This document shows positions 1-7,452 of a DNA stretch of 64,000 nt, one piece after another (the first letter of the stretch is position 1; every line of letters begins with the position of its first letter). Both the position numbers and the translations under genes were made by a program. The stretch is from NCBI RefSeq assembly GCF_003260015.1, contig NZ_QCXS01000003.1, positions 796,315 to 860,314 of the forward strand. The letters are read 5' to 3'. A model generated the notes under the pieces. The model saw only the letters and a program-made list of their open reading frames with translations, was not told the DNA's origin and did not search any database. Source of the stretch: Nakamurella deserti (lineage in GTDB: Bacteria > Actinomycetota > Actinomycetes > Mycobacteriales > Nakamurellaceae).

Positions 1-1
1 C

Positions 2-457
2 GGCCGGGCCGTCGTCGCCCACCACGTGTTCCGGGTGGCCGGCGAGCACCGCAGCGGGCAGCGGCTGCTCACCGGCACCGAGGTGCCACTGCACGCCACC
101 GCCCTGGGCAAGGTGCTGCTGGCCTTCGAGCCTGCGGCCGCCCGCAGCATCGTCGGGCGCGAGCTGTCCAGCCTGACCTACCGCACGGTCACCGACCGGG
201 TGGCGCTCTACCGCGACCTGGCCGGCGTCCGGGATCTCGGCTGGGCGGCCGCGGTGGACGAGGCCGGTCCCGACGTCGCCGACATCGCCGCACCCGTACG
301 GGACCGTGGCGGCTACGTTGTGGCGGTGGTCGGCATCGAGGGCGCCAAGGACCGGATCTGCGACGAGCGCGGCCGGCCCCGTCCCACGCTGGTCTCCCAC
401 GTCGTGCGCGCCGGTCGCGACATCTCCCGCGAGCTGGGCCACGGACGCGGCCTGTGA
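2..457 (+). CDS. IclR-family transcriptional regulator, C-terminal part (5' end outside window)
   Basis: The frame is open from base 2 to the TGA at 455-457, so the N-terminal winged-helix domain lies upstream of the window. What remains is the IclR effector-binding domain: an LHATALGKVLLA segment, a central DEAGPDVADIAAPVRD stretch, and a final GGYVVAVVGIEG strand. IclR proteins bind small metabolites in this domain and control neighbouring catabolic operons. The stop overlaps the GTG start of glycerol kinase (GTGA), so the two are translationally coupled. By analogy with the IclR-type GylR of Streptomyces, which controls glycerol genes, this is probably a glycerol-responsive regulator. The regulator role is clear; the glycerol ligand is inferred from context only. 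Confidence 0.85.
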   Translation, partial: GRAVVAHHVFRVAGEHRSGQRLLTGTEVPLHATALGKVLLAFEPAAARSIVGRELSSLTYRTVTDRVALYRDLAGVRDLGWAAAVDEAGPDVADIAAPVRDRGGYVVAVVGIEGAKDRICDERGRPRPTLVSHVVRAGRDISRELGHGRGL

Positions 458-1968
458 AGCGACGCTACGTCGCCGCGCTCGACCAGGGCACGACGTCCAG
501 CCGCTGCATCGTGTTCGACCACGACGGCCGGATGATCGCCATCGCCCAGCGGGAACACCGCCAGTACTACCCGCGCCCGGGCTGGGTGGAGCACGACGCG
601 GTCGAGATCTGGACGACCGTGCAGCGGGTGATCCGGCAGGCCGTCGCCGACGCCGGCATCGCCGCGTCCGACATCGCCGCCCTGGGGGTGACCAACCAGC
701 GCGAGACCATGGTGGTCTGGGACCGGGCCACCGGCGTCCCCGTGCACCGGGCGATCGTCTGGCAGGACACCCGGACGGCCGGGCTGCTGGCCGAGCTCGA
801 CCACACCGACGCCGCCGAGCAGATCCGCGCCCGGGCGGGACTGCCGTTGGTCACCTACTTCAGTGGGGCGAAGCTGCGGTGGCTGCTGGACTCCGACGCG
901 GACCTGGCCGACCGCGCCGCCCGCGGCGAACTGCTGTTCGGCACCATGGACACCTGGATCACCTGGAACCTCACCGGCGGCACGGCCGGTGGCCGGCACG
1001 TCACCGACGTCACCAACGCCAGCCGCACGATGCTGATGAACCTCGAGACGCTGGACTGGGACGACGCGCTGCTGGAGATCTTCCGGGTGCCCCGGTCGAT
1101 GCTGCCCGAGATCCGGTCCACCGTCGGCGTGGTCGGCACCACCGTCGACCCGGTGGCCGACATCCCGATCGGTGCCCTGATCGGCGACCAGCAGGCGTCG
1201 CTGTTCGGTCAGGGGGCGTTCGACGCAGGTGAGGCCAAGTGCACCTTCGGCACCGGCGGCTTCCTGCTGCTCAACACCGGCACCGAGATCACCCACTCCC
1301 GCCACGGTCTCATCACCACGGTGGCGCACCGCATCGACGGCGAGCCCGCGGTGTACGCGCTCGAGGGCTCGATGGCCATGACCGGCGGGTTGGTGCAGTG
1401 GTGCCGTGACAGCCTGCGCCTGATCAAGACGCCGTCGGAGATCGAGACGCTGGCCGCACAGGTCCCCGACAACGGCGGATGCTATGTGGTGCCGGCCTTC
1501 TCGGGCCTGTTCGCGCCGCACTGGGACGCCGGGGCGCAGGGCCTCATCATCGGGCTGACCTCGTTCGTGACCCGCTCGCACATCGCCCGGGCGGTGCTCG
1601 AGGCGACCGCCTGGCAGACCTACGACGTGGTCGACGCGATGAACGGGGACGCCGGCCTGCGTGCCTCCCGGTTGGTCGTCGACGGCGGCATGACCGCCGA
1701 CAACCTGCTGATGCAGATGGTCGCCGACGTCCTGGACATCCCGGTGGTGCGGCCGATGATGGCCGAGACGGTGGCCCTGGGCGCGGCCTACGCGGCGGGG
1801 CTGGCCGTCGGGTACTGGCCCGACCGGGCGGCGCTGCGGCGGCACTGGCACGTGGCCGCCGAATGGCTGCCCGGGATGGACGCGCAACGCCGTGACCGCG
1901 AACTGGCCTCGTGGCGGCGGGCGGTGGAGTTGGCCATCGCCTGGGGCCGCCCCGCGGCGGGCCGCTGA
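454..1968 (+). CDS. glpK: Glycerol kinase
   Basis: A 504-aa FGGY-family carbohydrate kinase, the usual GlpK length. It phosphorylates glycerol with ATP to sn-glycerol 3-phosphate in the cytoplasm. The N-terminus carries the phosphate-binding DQGTTSSR motif (about residues 10-17). Glycerol-kinase signatures follow: GVTNQRET, VWQDTRT, the GDQQASLFGQ region and FGTGGFLLLNTG. The C-terminal half has FSGLFAPHWD and the adenosine-motif-like VVDGGMTADNLLMQ. The GTG start overlaps the stop of the upstream IclR gene, indicating one transcript. No glpF (facilitator) or glpD (dehydrogenase) lies within the next genes, so the rest of the glycerol pathway must be upstream of the window or elsewhere. The MKRRYVAALDQGT opening fits GlpK homologues well. 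Confidence 0.96.
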   Translation: MKRRYVAALDQGTTSSRCIVFDHDGRMIAIAQREHRQYYPRPGWVEHDAVEIWTTVQRVIRQAVADAGIAASDIAALGVTNQRETMVVWDRATGVPVHRAIVWQDTRTAGLLAELDHTDAAEQIRARAGLPLVTYFSGAKLRWLLDSDADLADRAARGELLFGTMDTWITWNLTGGTAGGRHVTDVTNASRTMLMNLETLDWDDALLEIFRVPRSMLPEIRSTVGVVGTTVDPVADIPIGALIGDQQASLFGQGAFDAGEAKCTFGTGGFLLLNTGTEITHSRHGLITTVAHRIDGEPAVYALEGSMAMTGGLVQWCRDSLRLIKTPSEIETLAAQVPDNGGCYVVPAFSGLFAPHWDAGAQGLIIGLTSFVTRSHIARAVLEATAWQTYDVVDAMNGDAGLRASRLVVDGGMTADNLLMQMVADVLDIPVVRPMMAETVALGAAYAAGLAVGYWPDRAALRRHWHVAAEWLPGMDAQRRDRELASWRRAVELAIAWGRPAAGR

Positions 1969-2106
1969 GCGGCGCTCACCGGGTGTGTCCGCCGGCGTGG
2001 CGAACGGGGGTCGCAGCCCGGCCTGACCGCGCCGGTACGGGATCCGGCACACCCTGGGTCACCTCGGCCGCGCACGGAATCACCCGGTGAATCCAGGTCC
2101 GCCCTG

Positions 2107-2135
2107 TTGTCACGGTGCTACCCAACGTACATAGT
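2107..2135 (+). promoter_or_regulatory. Candidate housekeeping promoter for the secreted protein gene
   Basis: TTGTCA (2107-2112) lies 17 nt before CATAGT (2130-2135), which overlaps TACATA (2128-2133). This fits a vegetative -35/-10 pair, about 40 nt upstream of the ATG at 2174, in a locally less GC-rich stretch. Assigned by eye; no transcription start is known. Confidence 0.4.
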
Positions 2136-2173
2136 TGATGGCAATCGGTAACCATAACCACGAGGCGGTCTGT

Positions 2174-2893
2174 ATGCGGTGGAAGTCCGGTCGACGCGGC
2201 GCGGCGCCGACGGCGGCGGTGCTGGCGGTCGCGGTGCTCGCGTCCCTCACGACGGCGGTGGGCGGTTCGCCGGCGGCCGCGGCGGCGCCGGCCCCGGTGA
2301 TCGAGATCGGCGATCCGGCCAGCGAGGTGCTCGCCAGCATCCAGATCATCGACGCCACCCGGCGGTCCGTGGAGGACGGCGGTGACACCGGACCGGCCAC
2401 CGGCCTGCAGCCCCCGGGCACCGACGAGCCGCTGTACGTGCCGGCCGACCTCGTCACCGACACCAGCTGGACCACCGAGGCGGCCGCCGTCCCGGACCGG
2501 ACCACCGATCCCCGCACCAACCTCGTGACGCCTCGGACGTCGGTGATGTACGAGTCGGCGATCAGCGCCGGCCTCGTCCGGCTCAGCGCGGTGGAGTGCG
2601 TCTCCGGGCGTGCGGCCAATCCCAACTCCGACCACCCGGGCGGCCGCGGCTGCGACTTCATGTACGACCCGAACTCGGCCGCCGGCGTGTCCGCGGGGTG
2701 GCGGGCGGCCAACTGGCTGGTGGCCAACCAGGCCGCTCTCGGCGTCAAGTACGTGATCTGGCAGGGCATGATCTGGAACGCCCGGTCCCGGCCCGGTCCG
2801 TGGACGGTCTACACCTCCAGCGCCTACGGGTGCCCGAACCCGGCCAACCTGACCGGCTGTCACTACGACCACGTGCACGTGTCCATGTACTGA
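2174..2893 (+). CDS. Secreted ARB_07466-like (M15/VanY-like) cell-wall protein
   Basis: A 239-aa exported protein. It has a basic N-terminus (MRWKSGRR), a hydrophobic core at about residues 12-29, and a likely signal-peptidase site in the AAAAAP stretch near residue 38. The C-terminal ~100 residues match the ARB_07466-like domain related to metal-dependent D,D-carboxypeptidases/endopeptidases: a NSDHPGGRGCDF motif and a final HYDHVHVS motif that would supply metal ligands. A role in cell-wall peptide cleavage or binding is inferred from the fold. A longer reading from 2135 is possible, but ATG 2174 has a GAGG ribosome site 8 nt upstream and begins directly with the signal peptide. The gene stands alone after glpK, with its own candidate promoter. 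Confidence 0.75.
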   Translation: MRWKSGRRGAAPTAAVLAVAVLASLTTAVGGSPAAAAAPAPVIEIGDPASEVLASIQIIDATRRSVEDGGDTGPATGLQPPGTDEPLYVPADLVTDTSWTTEAAAVPDRTTDPRTNLVTPRTSVMYESAISAGLVRLSAVECVSGRAANPNSDHPGGRGCDFMYDPNSAAGVSAGWRAANWLVANQAALGVKYVIWQGMIWNARSRPGPWTVYTSSAYGCPNPANLTGCHYDHVHVSMY

Positions 2894-2897
2894 CCCG

Positions 2898-2987
2898 CAG
2901 TCGACCACAGTCGACCGCAGTCGACCGCAGACAACCCAAGTCGCCCTAAGACGACCGCGGACGACCGCGGTCGACCGCGGTCATCGC
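2898..2987. repeat. Degenerate 10-bp tandem repeat array (CAGTCGACCG type)
   Basis: About nine consecutive 10-bp units begin just after the stop at 2893. The first units are CAGTCGACCA, then CAGTCGACCG twice; the later ones read AAGACGACCG, CGGACGACCG and CGGTCGACCG. Each contains a palindromic or near-palindromic TCGACC core, so the array can fold into alternative short hairpins. It lies between the secreted protein gene and the sigma-factor gene. Function unknown; it may act as a terminator-like spacer. Confidence 0.8.
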
Positions 2988-3057
2988 TGCCGGCGCCGGG
3001 CCGACCGACTGAACCGGACGGCCCCGCCGACCGTGTGTGCAGGCATGGAGGTCCGAC

Positions 3058-3567
3058 GTGCCCGACGATGAACTGCAGTTGATGCGGGTGCTGCACGACG
3101 AGCACAGCGCGGCGTTGTGGGCGCACGTCGTCCGGCTGACCGGGGACCGGGCGTTCGCCGAGGACGTCGTCCAGGAGACGCTGCTGCGCGCGTGGCGGCA
3201 CCCGCGGGTGCTGGACCAGTCCGGGAACTCCGCGCGGGCCTGGCTGTTCACGGTGGCCAAGAACCTCGTCATCGACGACTGGCGCAAGGGCCGCCGCCGC
3301 CTCGAGGCCACCACCTCCGAGCTGCCCGAGCGCGCCACCGTCGACGACATCGACGCCCGGCTGCAGGCCTGGGAGGTCGACGAGGCGATGCGCCGGCTGT
3401 CCGTCCCACACCGCGAGGTGCTGACGGAGTGCTTCTTCCGTGGGCACTCCGTGCAGGAGGCGGCCACCAACCTGGGCATCCCGCCCGGGACGGTCAAGTC
3501 CCGCTGTCACTACGCGCTGCGGGCGCTGCGGCTCATCCTCGACGAGATGGGGGTCACCGGTGTCTGA
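3058..3567 (+). CDS. ECF-family RNA polymerase sigma factor (SigL-like)
   Basis: A 169-aa extracytoplasmic-function sigma factor. Region 2 includes LWAHVVRLTGDRAFAEDVVQ with the DVVQETLLRAW motif and a following ARAWLFTVAKN block. Region 4 is a helix-turn-helix reading SVQEAATNLGIPPGTVKSR. The GTG at 3058 is chosen over the upstream in-frame codon at 3037 because GGAGGT (3047-3052) sits 5 nt before it and the protein then starts at the family's usual place (MPDDELQLMRVLHDEH). The anti-sigma gene starts inside its last codons (8-nt overlap), the standard arrangement for partner-controlled ECF factors. The pairing resembles mycobacterial SigL-RslA; the inducing signal is unknown. Confidence 0.93.
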   Translation: MPDDELQLMRVLHDEHSAALWAHVVRLTGDRAFAEDVVQETLLRAWRHPRVLDQSGNSARAWLFTVAKNLVIDDWRKGRRRLEATTSELPERATVDDIDARLQAWEVDEAMRRLSVPHREVLTECFFRGHSVQEAATNLGIPPGTVKSRCHYALRALRLILDEMGVTGV

Positions 3568-4201
3568 CGACCCGTTCCGCACCTGGGACGGCCCCTACGT
3601 GCTGGGGGCGCTGTCCAAGGACGACCGCGCGGACTTCGAGGAACACCTGCGGGAGTGCACCGCCTGCCGGGAGGCGGTGGGTGAGCTGGCCGGTATCCCC
3701 GGGCTGCTGACGCGAGCGCGACCGCCGCTGGACGACCCCGCCGACGAGCCGGCGCCGGACCTGCTGCCCGCGCTGCTGTCCGTGGCCCGTCGGGACCGCC
3801 GGCGCCGTCGGCTGGTGGGCGCCTCCGGATGGCTGGCCGCGGCCGCGTGCGCCGCCGGCCTGGCCCTGGTCACGCTCCCCCCCGAACCCGCCGACGCGGT
3901 CGTGTTGTCGCCGATGCAGCAGGTCGGCGACACGACGGTCGCCGGCGAGGCCGGCGTGCAAGCGGTGCGCTGGGGAGCCCGGATCGAGGTCCGGTGCCGC
4001 TACGCCGAGGACGAGGACAGCGACGAGAGCTACGCGCTGCGGGTCTTCGACCGCTCCGGCGGTTCCCAGATCGTCGGCACCTGGAAGGTGGTCCCCGGCC
4101 GGACCACGACGATGGACGCCTCGACGGCCATCGCGGGCGACGACATCGGCAAGCTGGAGGTCCTGTCCGGCGAGGACGTGGTGCTGCGGCTCCCCCGCTG
4201 A
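3560..4201 (+). CDS. Zinc-finger anti-sigma factor (RslA-like), membrane-anchored
   Basis: A 213-aa protein starting at the GTG inside the sigma gene's 3' end. The N-terminal ~45 residues form a zinc anti-sigma (ZAS) domain: WDGPYVLGALSKDD followed by the H-x3-C-x2-C motif HLRECTAC. One transmembrane helix (WLAAAACAAGLALVTL, about residues 93-110) leads to an extracytoplasmic domain of about 100 residues with no recognised family. Family knowledge says the ZAS domain sequesters the sigma factor at the membrane and releases it on redox or envelope stress. A longer frame extends upstream to 3440, but that part is the sigma gene read in another frame. Confidence 0.9.
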   Translation: MSDDPFRTWDGPYVLGALSKDDRADFEEHLRECTACREAVGELAGIPGLLTRARPPLDDPADEPAPDLLPALLSVARRDRRRRRLVGASGWLAAAACAAGLALVTLPPEPADAVVLSPMQQVGDTTVAGEAGVQAVRWGARIEVRCRYAEDEDSDESYALRVFDRSGGSQIVGTWKVVPGRTTTMDASTAIAGDDIGKLEVLSGEDVVLRLPR

Positions 4202-4316
4202 ACCGGCTGGGTCCGGGTGCGGGCCGGCCGACGCCCGAGCCTCCGCGCACCTGGATACCGGGCACCGGTCGCCGCGCCGTGTGGGTGAGGCCGGTCGACG
4301 CCCGCAGCCGGCGGGT

Positions 4317-5144
4317 TCAGAGCGGCGGCACCGCCGCCGGGTCGGGCCGCCACCGCCAGCGCTCGGCCACGCCGGGATCGTTGGCCGCCAGCACCGCGCC
4401 GAGCACGGCGTCGGGATCGCAGCCGTACAGGCCCGACCCCCACGCCTGGTTGGCCTCGAGCACCACGAGGCGGCCGTCGGCGAGCCGGGCGACGTCCAGC
4501 ACCGCCGCCGGCGGGACCGCGTCGCCGCTCAGGCCCCCCAGCAGGTCGGCGACGTGCGCAGCCGCCTCGACGTGGAACGAGGCCCGGTGGGTGTGCAGCA
4601 GCGGTCCCCAGGGCTCGTCCTGCACCCGGTACGCCGAGGCCGTGAGCACCTCGCGGCCCCGGGTGAACACGGGGTACTCGGAGTCGATGTCCAGCCAGTC
4701 GCGGGTGGCCAGCAGCTCGACCGGCAGGTTCCCGGCCGCGGCCATCACGGCGTCGAACTCCGCGACACCGGGATACCGACGAGCCGGCACCAGCCGGCTC
4801 TTGGCGTCGGCCAGTTTGACGAAGACCGGGCCGGTGGTGAGCATCCCCCGGGCGCCGGCGGGCCCGACGCGGTGCCAGGCGCGGCCGGTGACGGCCGGCC
4901 CTAGACCGGCGAACCACTCCGGCGTCGGTCCGGACAGCCGCAGCGGGACGCCGCGGTCCAGCGCCTGCGCGAGCAGTCCACCCGGCGCCCGGAACGCCGA
5001 TCCGGGCGCCGCCGCCGCCGCCACCTCCGCAGGGGTCGGGCCCGGTTCGACGACGGTCAGCCCGCGGCGGGTCGCGGCCGCCCGCAGCCCGGTCCGGCTG
5101 TGTTCGTCCCGCGCGTACAGCACCAGTGTTCGAGGCTCGCCCAT
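4317..5144 (-). CDS. ATP-grasp domain protein (DUF4343-like)
   Basis: A 275-aa protein starting MGEPRTLVLYARDEH. The C-terminal two thirds have ATP-grasp features: a lysine-bearing strand GPVFVKLADAKSR, an acidic Mg-binding strand ending VVLEANQAWGSGLYGCDP, and VQDEPWG before the central sheet. ATP-grasp enzymes join a carboxylate (through an acyl-phosphate) to an amine or thiol. The substrate is not known. It is a single gene, convergent with the anti-sigma gene and about 26 nt downstream of the CobW-like gene on the same strand, so it could be the last gene of that zinc-related transcript. Membership of the family is probable; the function is open. Confidence 0.7.
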   Translation of the reverse strand: MGEPRTLVLYARDEHSRTGLRAAATRRGLTVVEPGPTPAEVAAAAAPGSAFRAPGGLLAQALDRGVPLRLSGPTPEWFAGLGPAVTGRAWHRVGPAGARGMLTTGPVFVKLADAKSRLVPARRYPGVAEFDAVMAAAGNLPVELLATRDWLDIDSEYPVFTRGREVLTASAYRVQDEPWGPLLHTHRASFHVEAAAHVADLLGGLSGDAVPPAAVLDVARLADGRLVVLEANQAWGSGLYGCDPDAVLGAVLAANDPGVAERWRWRPDPAAVPPL

Positions 5145-5170
5145 GCGTCGAGTGTGGACCGCGCGACGGG

Positions 5171-6244
5171 TCAGCCGACCCGGTCGTCCCCGCCCAGCCA
5201 GTCGCCCAGCCCGTCGTCGGCGCCGCGCCACCGGGCGGGGCCGGCGACCCATTCGGCGTCGGTGAGCACCAGGTCGGCGAAGGTCTCCTGGACACGGCGC
5301 CGGTCGTCGTCGACGCCGGTGAACACCATCCGGGTGCTCGGCGGGACGCTGTCCCAGCCGCCGCCGTGACCGATGCTCACCTGACCGCCGGCACCGTCCC
5401 AGACGCACACGGTGTCGCGGCGGGTCGGGAGCACGAACCGCCCACGGGAGCGCAGCCGGCCCGATCCGAGGTCGGCGATCCGGTCGAGGAAGCGGCCCGG
5501 ATGCAGCGGACGGTCCGACACCAGGTCCAGACTCCACACGCCGTGGGCGTCGGCGACCTGCGGCGGCTGCACGCGCCTCGGGTCCAGCCGGGCCTCGGCG
5601 AGCGCGGCGCGGTGGCGCATCCGGAACAACTCGACGCCGACCGTCTCGTACAGCGACGAACGGCTGCTGCCGCGGCCGCGGAGATGGTCGACCAGGGTGA
5701 GCCCGGCCGGGTCCTCGCCGACGGTGAGCAGCAGGTCGGCGTGCGCGATCTGCGCCCCCAGGGCCTCCCCGACGCTGCGCCGGTCGTCGGCGCCGGCACC
5801 CAGCGAACGGTCGGACAACAGGTCGTCGCCCATGATGTCGTCGGTGACGGTGTCGACGTCGACCACGGCGAGGACGCCGGCCAACCGGACACCGAGCCGA
5901 CGCGCGATGTCCGGAGCGGCGAGCGGACGGCTGGCCGGGGTGGCCTCGGCGGTGGCGGGTGACAGCAGCACGATCCGGTCCCACCGCCGGTGGCCGACCA
6001 TCCGGGCCAGCGTCGGCATCGCGCCGTCACGCACCGCGCAGCCCATGCAGGCGTGGTCCATCAGGACGGTCTCGTCCTCGACGATCCCGGCGCTGTCGCT
6101 GATCACGCGGCGGAGCTCCCCCTCGTCGGGGTGCAGGTCGATGCGCAGCACCGCGGTGCGGGGCAGCTCGGTGAGGGCCGAGGCGGCGGTCATCTCACGC
6201 AGGATCGGGTCGACGGTGGACACGACGACGACGGGCACGGGCAC
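5171..6244 (-). CDS. CobW/COG0523-like protein without a P-loop (Mrf-like), in the zinc-free ribosomal locus
   Basis: A 357-aa protein with the COG0523 layout. The N-terminal strand VPVPVVVVSTVDP stands where a GxxGxGKT Walker A loop would normally be, so GTP binding is probably lost. Next comes a CxxC-like metal motif (ACMGCAVRDG), then a CobW C-terminal domain (SDRPLHPGRFLDRIADL, RSRGRFVLPTRRD). Mycobacteria carry a similar P-loop-less protein beside alternative ribosomal genes (Mrf, which recruits a hibernation factor to zinc-free ribosomes). Same role inferred here. GTG 6244 is chosen because AGAGAGG lies 6 nt upstream; in-frame GTGs at 6280 (overlapping the rpsN stop) and 6289 are alternatives. 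Confidence 0.8.
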   Translation of the reverse strand: MPVPVVVVSTVDPILREMTAASALTELPRTAVLRIDLHPDEGELRRVISDSAGIVEDETVLMDHACMGCAVRDGAMPTLARMVGHRRWDRIVLLSPATAEATPASRPLAAPDIARRLGVRLAGVLAVVDVDTVTDDIMGDDLLSDRSLGAGADDRRSVGEALGAQIAHADLLLTVGEDPAGLTLVDHLRGRGSSRSSLYETVGVELFRMRHRAALAEARLDPRRVQPPQVADAHGVWSLDLVSDRPLHPGRFLDRIADLGSGRLRSRGRFVLPTRRDTVCVWDGAGGQVSIGHGGGWDSVPPSTRMVFTGVDDDRRRVQETFADLVLTDAEWVAGPARWRGADDGLGDWLGGDDRVG

Positions 6245-6276
6245 GGGACGGCCTCTCTGGGCGGGGCGGGGACGGG

Positions 6277-6582
6277 TCACCAGCTGCACTTCCGGACGCC
6301 GGGGAGCTCACCGCGGTGGGCCGTGCCCCGGAAAGTGATACGCGACAGAGCCAACCGGTGGAGATGGCCGCGGGGGCGGCCGTCGGAGGCGTCGCGGTTC
6401 CGCAGCCGGGCCGGGCTCGCGTCCGGCGAGAACCGTTGCTGCGCAACCCGGGCCGCGGCACTGGTTGCCGGGGCCGTACCCGGTGCGGCGATCAGGACCT
6501 GGAGGGTGCTCCGGCGGTCGGGGTCCGCGGCAACCATCAGCCGGCGCCGGTCGTTGCGGACGATCCTGGAGTTCCCGTCCAT
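6277..6582 (-). CDS. rpsN: Ribosomal protein S14, zinc-independent paralogue
   Basis: A 101-aa S14 of the long, cysteine-motif-free type. Recognisable segments are IVRNDRRR near the start, and RLRNRDASDGRPRGHL, HRGELPGVRKCSW at the end. The zinc-binding S14 is about 61 aa with two CxxC pairs; here only one isolated Cys remains. Such C-minus paralogues replace zinc-containing S14 in the 30S subunit when zinc is scarce. Its ATG overlaps the rpmB stop by one base (TGATG), showing translational coupling in the leftward rpmE-rpmF-rpmJ-rpmB-rpsN-cobW operon. Confidence 0.95.
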   Translation of the reverse strand: MDGNSRIVRNDRRRLMVAADPDRRSTLQVLIAAPGTAPATSAAARVAQQRFSPDASPARLRNRDASDGRPRGHLHRLALSRITFRGTAHRGELPGVRKCSW

Positions 6583-6818
6583 CAGATCCGCTCACCGCAG
6601 GCCCGGATGCGGGCGCCGGCGGCCTCGATCCCGTTGCGGTCCACGCGCTTCACGCACGGGCACTCAGCCGCAACCCCGGCGGTGCGACCGAGACCGGGAA
6701 CGACATGGCGGTGGCGCTGGACGTCGGGCTCCCCGCGGCGGGAGGTGCCGACGTGGCTGTGCGACACGGAGTGGCCGTCGCCGGGTCCGGCGCCGGTCAG
6801 CTGGCAGCGGTCGGACAT
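6582..6818 (-). CDS. rpmB: Ribosomal protein L28, zinc-independent paralogue
   Basis: A 78-aa L28 starting MSDRCQLTGAGPG, then SVSHSHVGTSRR and a C-terminal VKRVDRNGIEAAGARIRA. The paired CxxC motifs of zinc-binding L28 are missing (only an isolated Cys near the start and CPC). The start at 6818 matches the family's MS-x-x-C-Q-x-T-G opening; the frame extends nine codons further up without a reason to use them. The stop overlaps the next start as TGATG. Compared with other C-minus L28 proteins the central part (DVQRHRHVVPGLGRTAG) looks rather divergent. Confidence 0.92.
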   Translation of the reverse strand: MSDRCQLTGAGPGDGHSVSHSHVGTSRRGEPDVQRHRHVVPGLGRTAGVAAECPCVKRVDRNGIEAAGARIRACGERI

Positions 6819-6851
6819 GGAACTGATCGTCGGGTTCGGGCGCAACGGTCG

Positions 6852-6974
6852 TCAGCCCTGACGGGCTTTCCACTCCGGGTTCCGCCGGTCGACCACGTGG
6901 ACCTTCCCGTGGCGGCGGGCCACGAGTGAGCCGTCCTTCTTCTCCAGTGCGCGCAGTGATGCCCGGACCTTCAT
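6852..6974 (-). CDS. rpmJ: Ribosomal protein L36, zinc-independent paralogue
   Basis: A 40-aa protein opening MKVRASLRALEKKDGS and ending NPEWKARQG. This is the alternative L36 (YkgO type), whose standard form has a CxxC-x12-CxxxxH zinc site; here there is no cysteine. A GAGGAGAGG ribosome site lies about 6 nt before the ATG. It sits 25 nt after the rpmF frame and 33 nt before rpmB in the same leftward operon. Confidence 0.92.
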   Translation of the reverse strand: MKVRASLRALEKKDGSLVARRHGKVHVVDRRNPEWKARQG

Positions 6975-6999
6975 CGGCGTCCTCTCCTCGACGGTGACC

Positions 7000-7169
7000 T
7001 CACGGCTCGAGCCGTTCGGGGTGGCGCTGGTGGTAGCGGACGAGCCGGCCGGGGATCCTCACCCGGCGGCCCGCGATCTCGACCGTGTTCAGGGCCGGCA
7101 GCTGCGCCTGCGACTGCGCACGGCGGGACCGGGTGCCGGACCGTGACGTCTTCCGTGGGGGACCGCCAT
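7000..7169 (-). pseudogene. rpmF: Ribosomal protein L32, zinc-independent paralogue, with a one-base frameshift
   Basis: The ATG at 7167-7169 overlaps the rpmE stop (TGATG) and begins M-A-V-P, the universal L32 start. This frame then leaves the family and stops at 7089. In the adjacent frame a perfect L32 body follows: RKTSRSGTRSRRAQSQ, then the end RLVRYHQRHPERLEP, stopping at 7000-7002. One extra C in the run of five (7157-7161, G on the plus strand) would join the parts into a 56-aa L32. No alternative start was found in the second frame. Either the gene is broken, or the base is missing from the assembly, or frameshifting occurs. Confidence 0.85.
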
Positions 7170-7420
7170 CACCGGCTCCGGGTGCCGTACCGGCGGCGGA
7201 ACTTCTCGATCTGCCCTTCGGTGTCCAGAACGCGAGCCTGTCCCGTCCAGAACGGGTGGGACGCGCTGGTGACGTCCACGACGACCAGCGGATAGGTGCG
7301 CCCGTCCGACCACGTGACGGTGGCGTCGCTGGTCACGGTCGAGCGCGTCAGGAACGCGTCGCCGGTGCTCGCGTCCCGGAACACCACCGGGTGGTAGTCG
7401 GGGTGGATACCGCTTCTCAT
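7169..7420 (-). CDS. rpmE2: Ribosomal protein L31 type B (zinc-independent)
   Basis: An 83-aa type-B L31: [16 protein letters not shown] at the start, then [30 protein letters not shown] and a final EKFRRRYG. It has none of the zinc-binding cysteines of type-A L31. A GAGGAAAG ribosome site precedes the ATG. It is the first gene of the leftward zinc-starvation operon and shares the palindromic site at 7453-7487 with divergent rpmG. Type-B L31 replacing L31 under Zur control is well established in bacteria. Confidence 0.95.
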   Translation of the reverse strand: MRSGIHPDYHPVVFRDASTGDAFLTRSTVTSDATVTWSDGRTYPLVVVDVTSASHPFWTGQARVLDTEGQIEKFRRRYGTRSR

Positions 7421-7452
7421 CGTCTTTCCTCGTGCCGGGAACTCCTCCGAAC

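Noticed and set aside
2036-2173. Cyclic-di-AMP riboswitch before a cell-wall hydrolase-like gene
   Set aside because: Such riboswitches are known before actinobacterial cell-wall genes, but the conserved core sequences and length could not be found; a normal promoter fits better.
2898-2987. CRISPR-like array
   Set aside because: Units are 10 bp and directly adjacent with no spacers; no cas genes.
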